40,435 nt of DNA from CAYOHP01 sp964403795 [NCBI: uncultured bacterium]. Lineage in GTDB: Bacteria; Muiribacteriota; UBA6191; CAZXTJ01. Position numbers and translations under genes: made by a program. Shown here in pieces: positions 8,241 through 16,871 of the stretch; position 1 is the first letter of the stretch; each line of letters starts with the position of its first letter. The stretch covers positions 1-40,435 of the forward strand of contig CAYOHP010000051.1 of assembly GCA_964403795.1 (NCBI GenBank), read 5' to 3'. The notes beneath the pieces were generated by a model. The model saw nothing but the letters and a program-made list of their open reading frames with translations. It searched no databases and was not told the origin of the DNA.

Positions 8241-8867
8241 TCAGATGGAAGGCGTGTCCAGGAAGCGCGGCGCGTTGGGCAGCTCGTCGGTGTCGTCGGC
8301 CCGGCGCGGCACCTTGGAGAGCGGCTCGGCCAGCTCGCCCAGGGCCTTGATCAAGCGCTCGGGGACGCCGCCCCGGTGGCTCGGGAAGCGGTCCTCCACG
8401 GCCACGAACGGTGCGTCGCCCACCCGGGCCAGCACCCCGGCATCGGGGAGCACCACGATCCGGTCCTCGAGGTGCGAGTAGTAGACGAGCACCCCGCTGC
8501 GGTCCCGGGTCCCGGTCATGGCCTCGTCGACGAAGGCGGCCCGGGCGGCCCGGCGCACCGCCTCGGCCTTGGCGTCCCGGGAGGCGAGGATCGAGAGCAG
8601 GCCCGGGACCAGGTCGGCGAGCGCCGTCACGACCACGGGCAGCAGCACCACCAGCCCCAGGGCCACGTGCTCGCTGAACTCGAGGTGCGAGTAGAGCATG
8701 AAGCCGAGCAGGACCACCGCAGCCAGCCAGCCCGCCAGCTGCGCCTGGGCCCGGTAGCTCGCCGAACGGGGAGCGATCGCCAGCACCACCTCGGCGCCGG
8801 AACGGTCCTCGATGGCGCGGATGGCGTCGTCCACCGCCTTGACGAAGGATGCTTCGTAAAGCCTCAA
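8241..8867 (-). CDS. TPM-domain membrane protein
   Basis: This 208-residue protein matches the short membrane TPM-domain proteins (TLP18.3/Psb32/MOLO-1 fold) often found beside LemA or a second TPM protein. Residues 1-45 give the conserved start AVDDAIRAIEDRSGAEVVLAIAPRS. Two hydrophobic segments follow (AGWLAAVVLLGFMLYS; VALGLVVLLPVVVTALADL), then the second half of the domain (RDRSGVLVYYSHLEDRIVVLPDAGV) and the C-terminal DDTDELPN, also typical. The start is TTG at 8867, sharing TTGA with the stop of the upstream Tim44 gene, with GAGGAG about 8 bases before it. Coupling suggests the two membrane proteins act together. Function of this family is poorly known; membrane protein quality control or phosphatase-like roles have been suggested. 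Confidence 0.8.
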   Translation of the reverse strand: MRLYEASFVKAVDDAIRAIEDRSGAEVVLAIAPRSASYRAQAQLAGWLAAVVLLGFMLYSHLEFSEHVALGLVVLLPVVVTALADLVPGLLSILASRDAKAEAVRRAARAAFVDEAMTGTRDRSGVLVYYSHLEDRIVVLPDAGVLARVGDAPFVAVEDRFPSHRGGVPERLIKALGELAEPLSKVPRRADDTDELPNAPRFLDTPSI

Positions 8868-10471
8868 GGCTCGTACTCCTCGTCCTGTTCGATGAGCGCC
8901 AGCACCCAGTCGAACTTGCCGGTCACGATCGTCGAGTCGCAGTACTCGCAAACCCCCGCCTCGCTGACCCGGTCCCTGGGCGCACCGCAGGCGGGGCAGC
9001 TCGAGGGGTCGCCGGGAGCCTTCCCCTCGGCGCCCACCGAGCGCAGGAAGGTCCAGTACTCGGTGAAGGTGCGCAGACGGTCGCGGCTCCCGCCCACCAG
9101 CTTGCCGGAAGCGTCGAGGGTCACGTCCTTGCCGGAGGCGTGGATCCGGAAGGTCACCGACTCGTACCAGGCGTCGGCGTCGGCGGCCACCAGTTCGAGG
9201 CGCTTCACCTGCGGATCCTCGAGCCGGTTCGAGAGCCCCGACTTCTTGTAGCGCTCCAGCCAGAAGGCGTGGGTGCCGTAGAGCATGTCGGTCTCCAGGC
9301 CCCGCAGGGTGCGGGCATCCTGGGCCGACCAGGCCGCCTGGAGCTTCAGGAAGGTGGCGGCCGCGAACGCCTCCAGGGCCTTCCAGTCGAAGCCCGGGTG
9401 GCGGTCCGTCAGCTTGCGTCGACCGGCCCCGAGCAGCGGATCGCTGCGGGTGGGAAGGCTGGTACCCGCCTCCTCGGCGTGCCCCCCGGGGCCCAGCGGC
9501 GGCAGCACTTCCCGCGACTCATGGTTGAGGCGCGCCAGGGTCCACCCGGCCTTGCCGCCCGCCACCATCCCGCCGCAGTGCCGGCACTCGCCCTGGGGAG
9601 TGAGGTCCACGGTGGCCCCGCAGGCCGGGCAGCCCAGGGTGCGGGCGGCCTCGGGGGTAGGCGAGCGCGACCCGGCGGGGCGCTCCAGGGTCCAGCGGAC
9701 CTCCACGAAGCAGGCCGTCTCCCGACCGCCCCGCACCTCGACGCGGTTGGCGCGGATCCGCACCAGGATCTGCTCGACCACCCCGGCGAGGCGGACCTCC
9801 TGGACCGCGATCGAGCCGACCACCACGTCCTTGACCTCGTCGCAGGCGGGAGTGCCGAGCACCCGCGGGTCGCCGGCCTCCGCGTACTCGAAGAGCTTGC
9901 GCGACAGGAAGGGGCGCAGCGGCTCCCACTTCCGGTGGCCGCGGGCCTCCTGGTAGCGCACGAAGAGGGAGTGCACCAGGTCGAGGAAGACGGCGCGCGA
10001 GAAGGTGGGATCGCGCGAGCGCAGGGGCGCGATGCGCTCCGACTGGGCGGGTCCGGGGGGGCGGTCGTACTGGTTCCGGAAATCGAGGACCTGGCCGAGA
10101 CCCTCGACCTCGATGGAGGCGCCGGTGCTCCAGCTCGACCAGAAGAGGACGCCGACTCCGACCAGGGTGCAGACCGTGAGGATCCCGAAGATCACCAGCA
10201 GGTCGGCGCCGGTGAGGCGGGCCCCCGAGGAAGAGCCCGACGAACGGTAGGAGCTGCCCGAGGAGCGGTAGCTCGAGGACGACGAGCTGCCCCAGGAGCG
10301 CGAGCTCGAGGACGAGCTCGACCGGTAGGACGAACCGGAGCTGCGGCTCGAGGAGCGGTAGCTCTGGCCTCCGCCCAGGCGGGCGTCGACCGGGGCGACG
10401 TCGAGGGCCAGGAAGGCGGCCAGGGCCAGGACCGCGAGCCACCAGGGATTCCTCGCTACCGGTCCCCGCAT
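8864..10471 (-). CDS. Tim44-like membrane protein with two zinc-ribbon motifs
   Basis: The 535-residue protein starts at MRGPVARNPWWLAVLALAAF, a signal-anchor or signal peptide, with AAGGGAG upstream of the ATG. Residues about 35-83 are a Ser/Arg/Tyr repeat (units of the type SSSYRSSG). A membrane segment follows (DLLVIFGILTVCTLVGVGVLFW). Two Tim44-like regions come next, about 120-265 (FSRAVFLDLVHSLFVRYQEA) and about 350-475 (FDWKALEAFAAATFLKLQAAW), each followed by a CxxC...CxxC ribbon (CPACG...CRHCGG and CPACG...CEYCDS). Tim44-like domains in bacteria are thought to bind membranes or proteins; substrate and role are unknown. It overlaps the TPM gene by 4 bases and is divergent from the second kinase. 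The two near-duplicate halves suggest an internal duplication. Confidence 0.8.
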   Translation of the reverse strand: MRGPVARNPWWLAVLALAAFLALDVAPVDARLGGGQSYRSSSRSSGSSYRSSSSSSSRSWGSSSSSSYRSSGSSYRSSGSSSGARLTGADLLVIFGILTVCTLVGVGVLFWSSWSTGASIEVEGLGQVLDFRNQYDRPPGPAQSERIAPLRSRDPTFSRAVFLDLVHSLFVRYQEARGHRKWEPLRPFLSRKLFEYAEAGDPRVLGTPACDEVKDVVVGSIAVQEVRLAGVVEQILVRIRANRVEVRGGRETACFVEVRWTLERPAGSRSPTPEAARTLGCPACGATVDLTPQGECRHCGGMVAGGKAGWTLARLNHESREVLPPLGPGGHAEEAGTSLPTRSDPLLGAGRRKLTDRHPGFDWKALEAFAAATFLKLQAAWSAQDARTLRGLETDMLYGTHAFWLERYKKSGLSNRLEDPQVKRLELVAADADAWYESVTFRIHASGKDVTLDASGKLVGGSRDRLRTFTEYWTFLRSVGAEGKAPGDPSSCPACGAPRDRVSEAGVCEYCDSTIVTGKFDWVLALIEQDEEYEP

Positions 10472-10575
10472 CCCGACTCCCTTGCCGCGTCCCGCGACGA
10501 TCGACGGGGAGGGTACACGCCGGCTCGGGGGAGGCCAAGCCGGGGTCCGGGTCGGCGGATGGCGCTGTGCCGACC

Positions 10576-13158
10576 ATGGCACGCTCCTCGCGGATGAACT
10601 CGAAGGACCCGACCGCTCCCGCCTTCCCCGAGGTCCTTCGCCAGGAATTCGAACCGATCCGGCCGCTCGGGTCCGGTGCCCAGGCCGCGGTCTTCCTGGC
10701 CCGGCAGCGCCGCCTCGATCGCAAGGTCGTGATCAAGATCTCGCGAGCCCGGATGGGGGAGTCGCAGGTCGCGGACCGGCGGTTCCTGCGGGAGGCGAAG
10801 CTCCTGCAGGACCTCCATCACCCCAACCTGGTCGAGCTCCTCGACTTCGGGACGGCACCGGGCCTGGCCTGGATGGTCTATCCCGACGAGAGCGGGCGGA
10901 GTCTCGCCGAGGTCCTCGACGAATCGCCCGGTCCAACGCCGGCAGGGCGGACGGTGACGATCCTCGAGGATGTGCTCTCGGGCCTGGCGGTACTCCATGG
11001 CGCGGGCGTGGTCCATCGGGACCTGAAGCCCGCGAACCTCCTGGTGACACCCTCGGGCGCGATCCGGATCCTGGACCTGGGGTTGGCGCGCGATCTCCAC
11101 GCCGAGACCATGCTGACTGCCGAGGGTGCAGCGGTAGGGACACCGACCTACATGGCCCCGGACCAGATCCAAGGTCATCCGGCCGAGGCTGCCGACGACC
11201 TCTACGCGGTGGGGATCCTGGCCCATCGGCTCTTCTCCGGCAGGCACCCGTTCCAGGCCGAGGACATCGGGGGAATCCTCACCGCCCACCTGCTCCAGGT
11301 CCCGCCGCGGCTCGACGAGGCGGAGCCCCGCCTCGGTCGCGAGATGGCGGATTGGGTCCAGATGATGACCGCCAAGACCCGCACCGGGCGCCCGCGGGAC
11401 GCCGCGGAGGCGCTGGCGATGCTTCGGGCGGCGGATCCCCGGGGGGAGGTCACGACTCCGTCGGGGTCGGAGCCGGCAGGGACGGCTGGGGCCGGATCCC
11501 GGGGGGACGGGGTGTGGGGCTCGGGGAAGCCAGGCGACGAGGCATCGGATCGCGGGTCTCCGGCCGCCGAGGCGACTACCGTGGCGGTGGGAGATCGGGT
11601 ACCGAGGGCGGTGCCGACCTCCACCGGGAGGACGGACCCGGTCTCCGGCAAGGCGGGGCGGCGTGGGGAAGGCTGGAAGTCGGGAGCCCTGCTGGCGTTC
11701 CTCCTCCTGGTGGGGTTCGGGTTCCTCGCCGGGGGCGGGGCCCGCCAGGGCCAGGGACAGGGCGCGACGGGTGGCTCGGACCCCGGGATGGGCGCGCCCG
11801 AGGTTCCGGGACCGGATACCCGGCGAGGGTCGCCGGACGTACCGGAGATTCCCTGGCCGGGCCTTGCGGAGCGGGCGCGACGGGGCCTCTCGGAGTGGCT
11901 GGACCGGGCGGCTGCCGGGCCCGGGCCCGGGGTCGATGCCCCGGTCCTGGAGGACGGTCTGCGCTTCGGCCTGGAGGCCGCCCGTCTGGGCCCGGTGGTC
12001 GAGGTCGTCGGTTGGCTGGAGGCCGGAGGGGATCCGGCGCACCTGGGGCCGGCCGGGACCGAGGAGCTACGGGAGGCCGATGGGGCTTTCCGGGAGGCGG
12101 GCCTGCCGGCGCCCTTCGAGAATCTGGAGCCGCTGCCGACCGGGCCTGGGTCCCTCGAAGTCCTCCCGGAGGAACGGTTCGCGGTCGACGCCATCCTGGG
12201 GGACTGGATCCCGCCTCCGGTGCGCTTCCACGGACCGGCGGCGCTGGCATTGGCGGAGCTGCGGGTGGTGGCCGCCGAGGTGGAGGACCTCACCCGGCGC
12301 ATGGCCTCCGGAGGGACCGCCGCCGACGACACCGCGCTCGGCAACGTGGCCCGCCTGCTGGCAGCCGCCGGGGCCGGAGCGCAGGGCGGACTGGCCCCCG
12401 CCGTGATGCAGCTCGTGCAGTACGGAGGGTCCGAGGAGCGATCCGCCATCGTGGCCATGCTCCGCGACGCGAACCTCCACTTCCGCCGCTCCATGGTGGC
12501 GGCGGTCCGGGCGCTCTCCGGGGACCGGGATTCGGTACGGGCCGGGCTCTTCCTCCTCTCCTCCGGGAACAACACCTATCGACTCGGCCTGGCCCGGATC
12601 GGTCCCCACCTGATGCTTCCTTTCCCGTTGCAGGCGCCGGCGATGCCCGGGACCGTGGAGGGTTGGTTCGGGGAACTGATGATGTTGACCCGGATCGAGG
12701 AGACCCGGACCCTGATGGGACTGCCCCGGGGAGGGCTCGACGGGCGGATCCGGGATCGCCTGGCCCGGGTACTGGGGGACCGGCGCGGTGACCCGGGAGC
12801 CCAGCGGATCCGGGGAATGGCGATGAAGCTCCTGCCGCGGTTCCTCCATCGGGAGACGCGGCTCGACGAGGTGCCGGAGTGGGTGTCGTGGGCGATCGCC
12901 CGGATGGGGGGGGACATGGACCGGGAGGAGCGGACCCGACTGTTGGCCATCTGCCTCGGCCACGTCTTGCCGCTGGGATCGCGCCATGCCCAGGGCCGGA
13001 GGTCCGAGGTGGAGGCGGCTGGGCCGCCGATCGCCCTGGTCCTGGACGAGGCCGGTCATCCGGAACTGGCGGCCTCGGTCCGGGAACATTGGCCGGACAT
13101 GCCGGAGGTGGCGGCCCCCTTCGAGGGCAGGGATCTCCCCGGCCCGGACGGGACCTGA
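10576..13158 (+). CDS. Ser/Thr protein kinase with extracytoplasmic C-terminal domain
   Basis: The N-terminal kinase (about residues 18-280 of 860) has GSGAQAAVF, Lys 54 in VVIK and HRDLKPAN (Asp 149). The metal-binding triplet is DLG (Asp 167) instead of DFG and the APE motif reads APD (MAPDQIQG); both are tolerated variants. A low-complexity linker leads to one membrane segment (about 369-387, ALLAFLLLVGFGFLAGGG). The remaining 470 residues should lie outside; about 560-680 looks alpha-helical and HEAT-like (SEERSAIVAMLRDANLHFRRSMVAAVRAL). This is the usual PknB-like topology, opposite to that of the kinase at 6458. Start is uncertain: GTG 10567, ATG 10576 and ATG 10594 are in frame and none has a Shine-Dalgarno; I took the first ATG. 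The ligand and substrates are unknown. Confidence 0.83.
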   Translation: MARSSRMNSKDPTAPAFPEVLRQEFEPIRPLGSGAQAAVFLARQRRLDRKVVIKISRARMGESQVADRRFLREAKLLQDLHHPNLVELLDFGTAPGLAWMVYPDESGRSLAEVLDESPGPTPAGRTVTILEDVLSGLAVLHGAGVVHRDLKPANLLVTPSGAIRILDLGLARDLHAETMLTAEGAAVGTPTYMAPDQIQGHPAEAADDLYAVGILAHRLFSGRHPFQAEDIGGILTAHLLQVPPRLDEAEPRLGREMADWVQMMTAKTRTGRPRDAAEALAMLRAADPRGEVTTPSGSEPAGTAGAGSRGDGVWGSGKPGDEASDRGSPAAEATTVAVGDRVPRAVPTSTGRTDPVSGKAGRRGEGWKSGALLAFLLLVGFGFLAGGGARQGQGQGATGGSDPGMGAPEVPGPDTRRGSPDVPEIPWPGLAERARRGLSEWLDRAAAGPGPGVDAPVLEDGLRFGLEAARLGPVVEVVGWLEAGGDPAHLGPAGTEELREADGAFREAGLPAPFENLEPLPTGPGSLEVLPEERFAVDAILGDWIPPPVRFHGPAALALAELRVVAAEVEDLTRRMASGGTAADDTALGNVARLLAAAGAGAQGGLAPAVMQLVQYGGSEERSAIVAMLRDANLHFRRSMVAAVRALSGDRDSVRAGLFLLSSGNNTYRLGLARIGPHLMLPFPLQAPAMPGTVEGWFGELMMLTRIEETRTLMGLPRGGLDGRIRDRLARVLGDRRGDPGAQRIRGMAMKLLPRFLHRETRLDEVPEWVSWAIARMGGDMDREERTRLLAICLGHVLPLGSRHAQGRRSEVEAAGPPIALVLDEAGHPELAASVREHWPDMPEVAAPFEGRDLPGPDGT

Positions 13159-13258
13159 AGGCCCGGGTCCGCGTCGTGTGGCCCTGGGGGCGGGGTGGCG
13201 ACCTTCCTCCCGGGCGATGCCATGCGCATGGGTCTCGTCAGGGCGGCGAGGCTCCGAC

Positions 13259-13264
13259 TAGACT
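13259..13264 (+). promoter_or_regulatory. -10-like box of the substrate-binding protein gene
   Basis: TAGACT ends 9 bases before the GTG at 13274. With an 18-base spacer the -35 candidate is TCGTCA (4 of 6 consensus bases). No Shine-Dalgarno lies between, so the mRNA may be leaderless. Confidence 0.42.
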
Positions 13265-13273
13265 CCGGGACCC

Positions 13274-14377
13274 GTGCCTCCCCGCCAGCCCTCCCCTCCT
13301 CCTGTCGTCCGGACCCGTGCCAGGGTACGGGTCATGGGAGTGGTCGCGGCCCTCCTCGGGGTCGGGTGCGGTGGTGGGCTGGAACCGAGCCTGCCGGTGC
13401 CGCGGCCGGCGGCCCCACCCCGGGTGCGACCTCCGGGAGAGCCGCTGGCCTTCGGGCAGGTCGATCGCAACGTGCTGCAGACCGCCCGGCAGCTCGCCCC
13501 GCTGGTCGAGTACCTGGAGAACCGCAGCGGGATCGCCCTCGACCTCGCCTACTTCACCGAGCCGGAGGCCGAGATCGAGGGGCTGATCCAGGGGAATCTC
13601 GATTTCGCCTGGCTGAGCCCCGTCCACTATGTGCAGGTGCGGCGACGGATCCCGATCGTGCCCCTGGTGCGGCCGGTCATGGAGAACCGCTCGACCTACC
13701 GGTCGGTGCTGGTGGTGCGACGCGACGACCCGGCCCGGGAGGTCGGGGACTTGAAGGGTCGGACCTTGGCCTTCGTGCGCCCGGACTCGACCTCGGGAAA
13801 CCTCTTCCCCCGGGCCTTCCTGGCGGCTCGGGGCCTGGACCCCGACCGCGACTTCCGGGCCGCGCCGTACTCGGGTTCCCATTCGCGGAGCCTGGCCGGG
13901 GTCGCCGACGGGAGCCTCGACGCGGCCTTCGTCGAGGAGGGTGTGATGGGCCGGGCCACCCCCGAGGGCGCGGCGCTCCGGGTGCTCGCCGAGGTCGCGA
14001 GCATCCCCCACGGTCCGATCGTGGCCCATCCGTCGGTGTCGCCCGAGCGGGTGGAGGCGATCCGGGACGCCTTCGCCGCCTATGCCACCGATCCCATGAT
14101 CGCCAACCTGCGGTTCGGGCTGGCCAAGGCGGCCCGGGTCCAGTCGTTCCGGGAGACCCGGGACGAGGACTACGCGGACGTGGCCCGGCTGTCCGCGGAG
14201 ACCGGTTCGGGTCCCGGTTCCGGGTCGGGCGGTAGCATCGGGGGCTCGGGGGGCGCGGCCTCGGGCGGAACCGGGGGGCGCGCCGGGAACGGCTCCCGCG
14301 GCTCCACCGCTTCCGGCGCCGCCACCGGGACGGGTTCCCGGGCCGGTACCGGCCGGGGGACGGGGGACGGCTCGTGA
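13274..14377 (+). CDS. PhnD-like phosphate/phosphonate-type substrate-binding protein
   Basis: This 367-residue exported protein has the periplasmic binding fold of the PhnD family: LAPLVEYLENRSGIALDL, GNLDFAWLSPVHYVQ, SVLVVRRDDPAREVGDLKGRTLAFVRPDSTSGNLFPRAFL, SHSRSLAGVADGSLDAAFVEEG, PHGPIVAHPSVSPERVEAI. A basic n-region (RTRARVRVMGVV) and a Cys at about residue 34 (LLGVGC) suggest a lipoprotein, though the lipobox is poor. The last 60 residues are almost only Gly, Ser, Ala, Thr and Arg. I chose the GTG at 13274 because it supplies the charged n-region; ATG 13334 would remove it. No ABC permease or ATPase is near. Instead it overlaps (GTGA) a membrane adenylyl cyclase, so I infer that it is a ligand sensor for that enzyme rather than a transporter part. 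Confidence 0.83.
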   Translation: MPPRQPSPPPVVRTRARVRVMGVVAALLGVGCGGGLEPSLPVPRPAAPPRVRPPGEPLAFGQVDRNVLQTARQLAPLVEYLENRSGIALDLAYFTEPEAEIEGLIQGNLDFAWLSPVHYVQVRRRIPIVPLVRPVMENRSTYRSVLVVRRDDPAREVGDLKGRTLAFVRPDSTSGNLFPRAFLAARGLDPDRDFRAAPYSGSHSRSLAGVADGSLDAAFVEEGVMGRATPEGAALRVLAEVASIPHGPIVAHPSVSPERVEAIRDAFAAYATDPMIANLRFGLAKAARVQSFRETRDEDYADVARLSAETGSGPGSGSGGSIGGSGGAASGGTGGRAGNGSRGSTASGAATGTGSRAGTGRGTGDGS

Positions 14378-16737
14378 GGCCATTCCCTGCGCTCGGATTC
14401 CGGGCCCGGCTCAGCGCCCTGGTGGCCGGCGTGGCGATCGTGGTCGCCTGCCTGATCGCATGGCTCCTGCTGGAGCGCCAGACCGAGGCTTTGCGGCTGG
14501 GGCTGGTCGAGCAATCGGTGCGGAGCTCCGAGGTGCTGGCCCACAGCTTCACGTCCCTGATCCTGCGGGAGACCACCGACGTGATCCCGGAGCTCGCCGA
14601 GGAGATGCTGCGGGCCCGCTCCTCGGACCCGGGTGCCCCGGTCGTCTACCTCGAGGTGGTGGACCGCGCCGGCAAGATCCTCTACACGACCGAGGACGAC
14701 GGCACCCCGGTCCTCGATCCCGAGGTCGCCCGGATCCTGTCGGCCAACGCCTCGGGGGCGGAGCGGTCGGAGACCCGGGTGGTGGCCAGCCGGGATCAGG
14801 GGCTGGTCCTGGACGTGTCGGTCCCCTGCGGGGTGGACGGGGTCGACGGGGTGTTCCGGGGCTACGGGGCGGTGCGCCTGGGAGTCGGGTTGGGGCCGCT
14901 GCTCGAGCGTCGCAGCGAGGCCTTGCGGATCGCGGTGACGGCGGCCTTCGGGGCCATCTCGTTCGGGCTCCTGCTCGGCCTGCTGGTGACCGGCGGCATG
15001 GTCCGGGCCATGGATCGCATGGCAGAAGTGGTCTCCCGGATCGCCGAGGGCGACCTCACTCCCCGGATCAAGAGCGAGCGGGGCGACGAACTCGGGCAAC
15101 TGGCGGGCGCCATCGACCGCATGGCCGAGGACCTGCAGAAGCGCGACCTGCTCAAGCGCTACATCTCGGCGACGGCCTGGGAGGAGATCGAGGAGAAGGG
15201 GATCTCGTACTCCGAGGAGCAGGACGTGCGCATGGAGGAGGTCACCGTCCTCTTCCTCGACATCCGCAACTACACCTCGCTCTCGGAGACCTACGAGAGC
15301 CGGGAGATCGTCTCGATCCTGAACGACGTCTTCACGGTGCTGATCCAGGTGGTCGACGAGTTCGGCGGGGTGATCGACAAGTTCATCGGGGACGCCCTGC
15401 TGGTGGTCTTCTACCCGGGCGCCGAGGCCGACGACGCGGTGCGGGCCGTCTACGCCGGGGCCCGGATGCAGGAATCGGTGCGGGACTTCAGCGCCCGGCG
15501 CGAGTTCTACGGCCGGGAGCCGATCACGGTCGGGATCGGCATCAACACCGGGACGGTGATCGCCGGGTCGGTGGGCTCGCGGGACCGGCGCGATTTCACC
15601 GTGATCGGCGATCCCGTGAACGTCGCTTCCCGGCTCCAGGAGAGGTCGAAGGAAGGCCGCCACAGCCGGGTCGTGCTCTCGGAAGCGACCTACCGCCTGG
15701 TCGCCTCGTTGGTCGAGGTGGCTCCGCTCGAAGGCTCGACGGTGCGCGGCCGCCGGGAGGAGATCCAGGCCTATGAGCTGGTCCACCTGAAGGACCTGAA
15801 GGGGATCCTCGACAGCCTGGAGCACGACGATCCGCGGGTGCGGGAAGAGGCGTTCCAGGCGCTGGAAGCGACCGGGGGGCCGGTGGCGATCCCCCACCTG
15901 GTCAAGGTCCTGGGCGGGGCCCGGGAGGGCGCGGTGCTGAAGGCAATCCCGATCCTGGCCCGGCTCGGCTCCGAGAGCGACGCGGTGATGCGTCTGCTGG
16001 TCGGGATGATCGAGAGCGCCGACGACCACCGCCTGCTGGCGACCGCGATCCGCTCGCTCGGGAACCTGCGGGGCTTCCGGGACGTGGATCTCCTGGGACG
16101 CTTCCTCTCCCATCCCGATCCCCGGGTCCGGGCCAACACCATCGAGTCGCTCGACGGGATGGGACCGGAGGGGCACCTCGACCGGATCGAGGAGCTGCTG
16201 GAGGATCCCCACCAGCGGGTCAAGGCCAATGCCGCGGTGGTGCTCTGGAAGCGGGGACGGCGGCGGGTCGTGGATTCGCTGGTGGCGATGGCCGGGTCGC
16301 CCCGGCCCCAGGAGCGGGCCGCCGCGGTCTTCGCCATGGGAGAGCTCTTCGTCTCCGAGGCCGAGGAGGCGGAGTTCGCCGATCCCGGGGAAGTGGCGGC
16401 CCGGATCCGGGAGGACTCCGCCGCCTATCGGCGGCTCGGCGATGCGTTGGTGGCGCGACTGGCAGATCCCAGCCCCGAGGTGGTGGCGAAGGCGGTGGCG
16501 GCGGTGTCGCGGGCCCGGGACACCGGATCGCTACCCCGCCTGGCGGAACTCGCCACCGGGGTCGAGGGTCCGGTGTCGCAGGCGGCGCTGGCCGCCCTGG
16601 CACGGATCGGCCCCACGGCCCGGGTGGCCCGCCTGCTCCGGCGCTGGCGCCAGCTCACGGGGCGCGGCCTGGCGGCGATGCCCCGGGTCGGCCGCGATCC
16701 GGTGCCGGAGGACGAGGCGGCGGCCGGGGCGGGGTGA
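14374..16737 (+). CDS. Membrane adenylyl cyclase (class III) with HAMP and HEAT repeats
   Basis: The 787-residue enzyme should make cAMP. Order: TM1 about 12-32; outer sensor about 33-185; TM2 about 186-208; HAMP about 208-262 (AEGDLTPRIKSERGDELGQL); class III cyclase about 285-455; HEAT repeats about 460-775 (DDPRVREEAFQALEATGG, HPDPRVRANTIESLDGMG). The catalytic set is complete: metal Asp 296 (LFLDIRN) and Asp 340 (FIGD), adenine-specifying Lys 336 and Asp 413 (VIGDPVN), and transition-state Asn 416 and Arg 420. The Lys/Asp pair argues for ATP over GTP. The outer region resembles a Cache-like sensor (VVYLEVVDRAGKILYTTED). HEAT repeats after a cyclase are unusual and may dock an effector. 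The GTG start shares four bases with the upstream binding-protein gene. Confidence 0.93.
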   Translation: MRPFPALGFRARLSALVAGVAIVVACLIAWLLLERQTEALRLGLVEQSVRSSEVLAHSFTSLILRETTDVIPELAEEMLRARSSDPGAPVVYLEVVDRAGKILYTTEDDGTPVLDPEVARILSANASGAERSETRVVASRDQGLVLDVSVPCGVDGVDGVFRGYGAVRLGVGLGPLLERRSEALRIAVTAAFGAISFGLLLGLLVTGGMVRAMDRMAEVVSRIAEGDLTPRIKSERGDELGQLAGAIDRMAEDLQKRDLLKRYISATAWEEIEEKGISYSEEQDVRMEEVTVLFLDIRNYTSLSETYESREIVSILNDVFTVLIQVVDEFGGVIDKFIGDALLVVFYPGAEADDAVRAVYAGARMQESVRDFSARREFYGREPITVGIGINTGTVIAGSVGSRDRRDFTVIGDPVNVASRLQERSKEGRHSRVVLSEATYRLVASLVEVAPLEGSTVRGRREEIQAYELVHLKDLKGILDSLEHDDPRVREEAFQALEATGGPVAIPHLVKVLGGAREGAVLKAIPILARLGSESDAVMRLLVGMIESADDHRLLATAIRSLGNLRGFRDVDLLGRFLSHPDPRVRANTIESLDGMGPEGHLDRIEELLEDPHQRVKANAAVVLWKRGRRRVVDSLVAMAGSPRPQERAAAVFAMGELFVSEAEEAEFADPGEVAARIREDSAAYRRLGDALVARLADPSPEVVAKAVAAVSRARDTGSLPRLAELATGVEGPVSQAALAALARIGPTARVARLLRRWRQLTGRGLAAMPRVGRDPVPEDEAAAGAG

Positions 16738-16871
16738 AAGGCCCGGGTCCCCCCAGGATCCCGTGAGAAGACGGAACCGCAGCATGTTCCTTCTTGTCCC
16801 AGGGTCTGTGGACACCTCCCCAGAGGGAGGGTCCCGGGATCGCTGGGTGTGCGGGGGAAGGCGGCGGGCGG

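Noticed and set aside
10260-10370. Short tandem repeats in the DNA around 10260-10370 as a separate repeat element or CRISPR-like array
   Set aside because: They encode the Ser/Arg/Tyr repeat of the Tim44-like protein in frame, have no spacer structure and need no other explanation.
14233-14238. TAGCAT inside the binding-protein tail as a promoter for the cyclase
   Set aside because: It matches the -10 pattern but has no -35 and lies in a coding frame that overlaps the cyclase start; kept only as a weak possibility.
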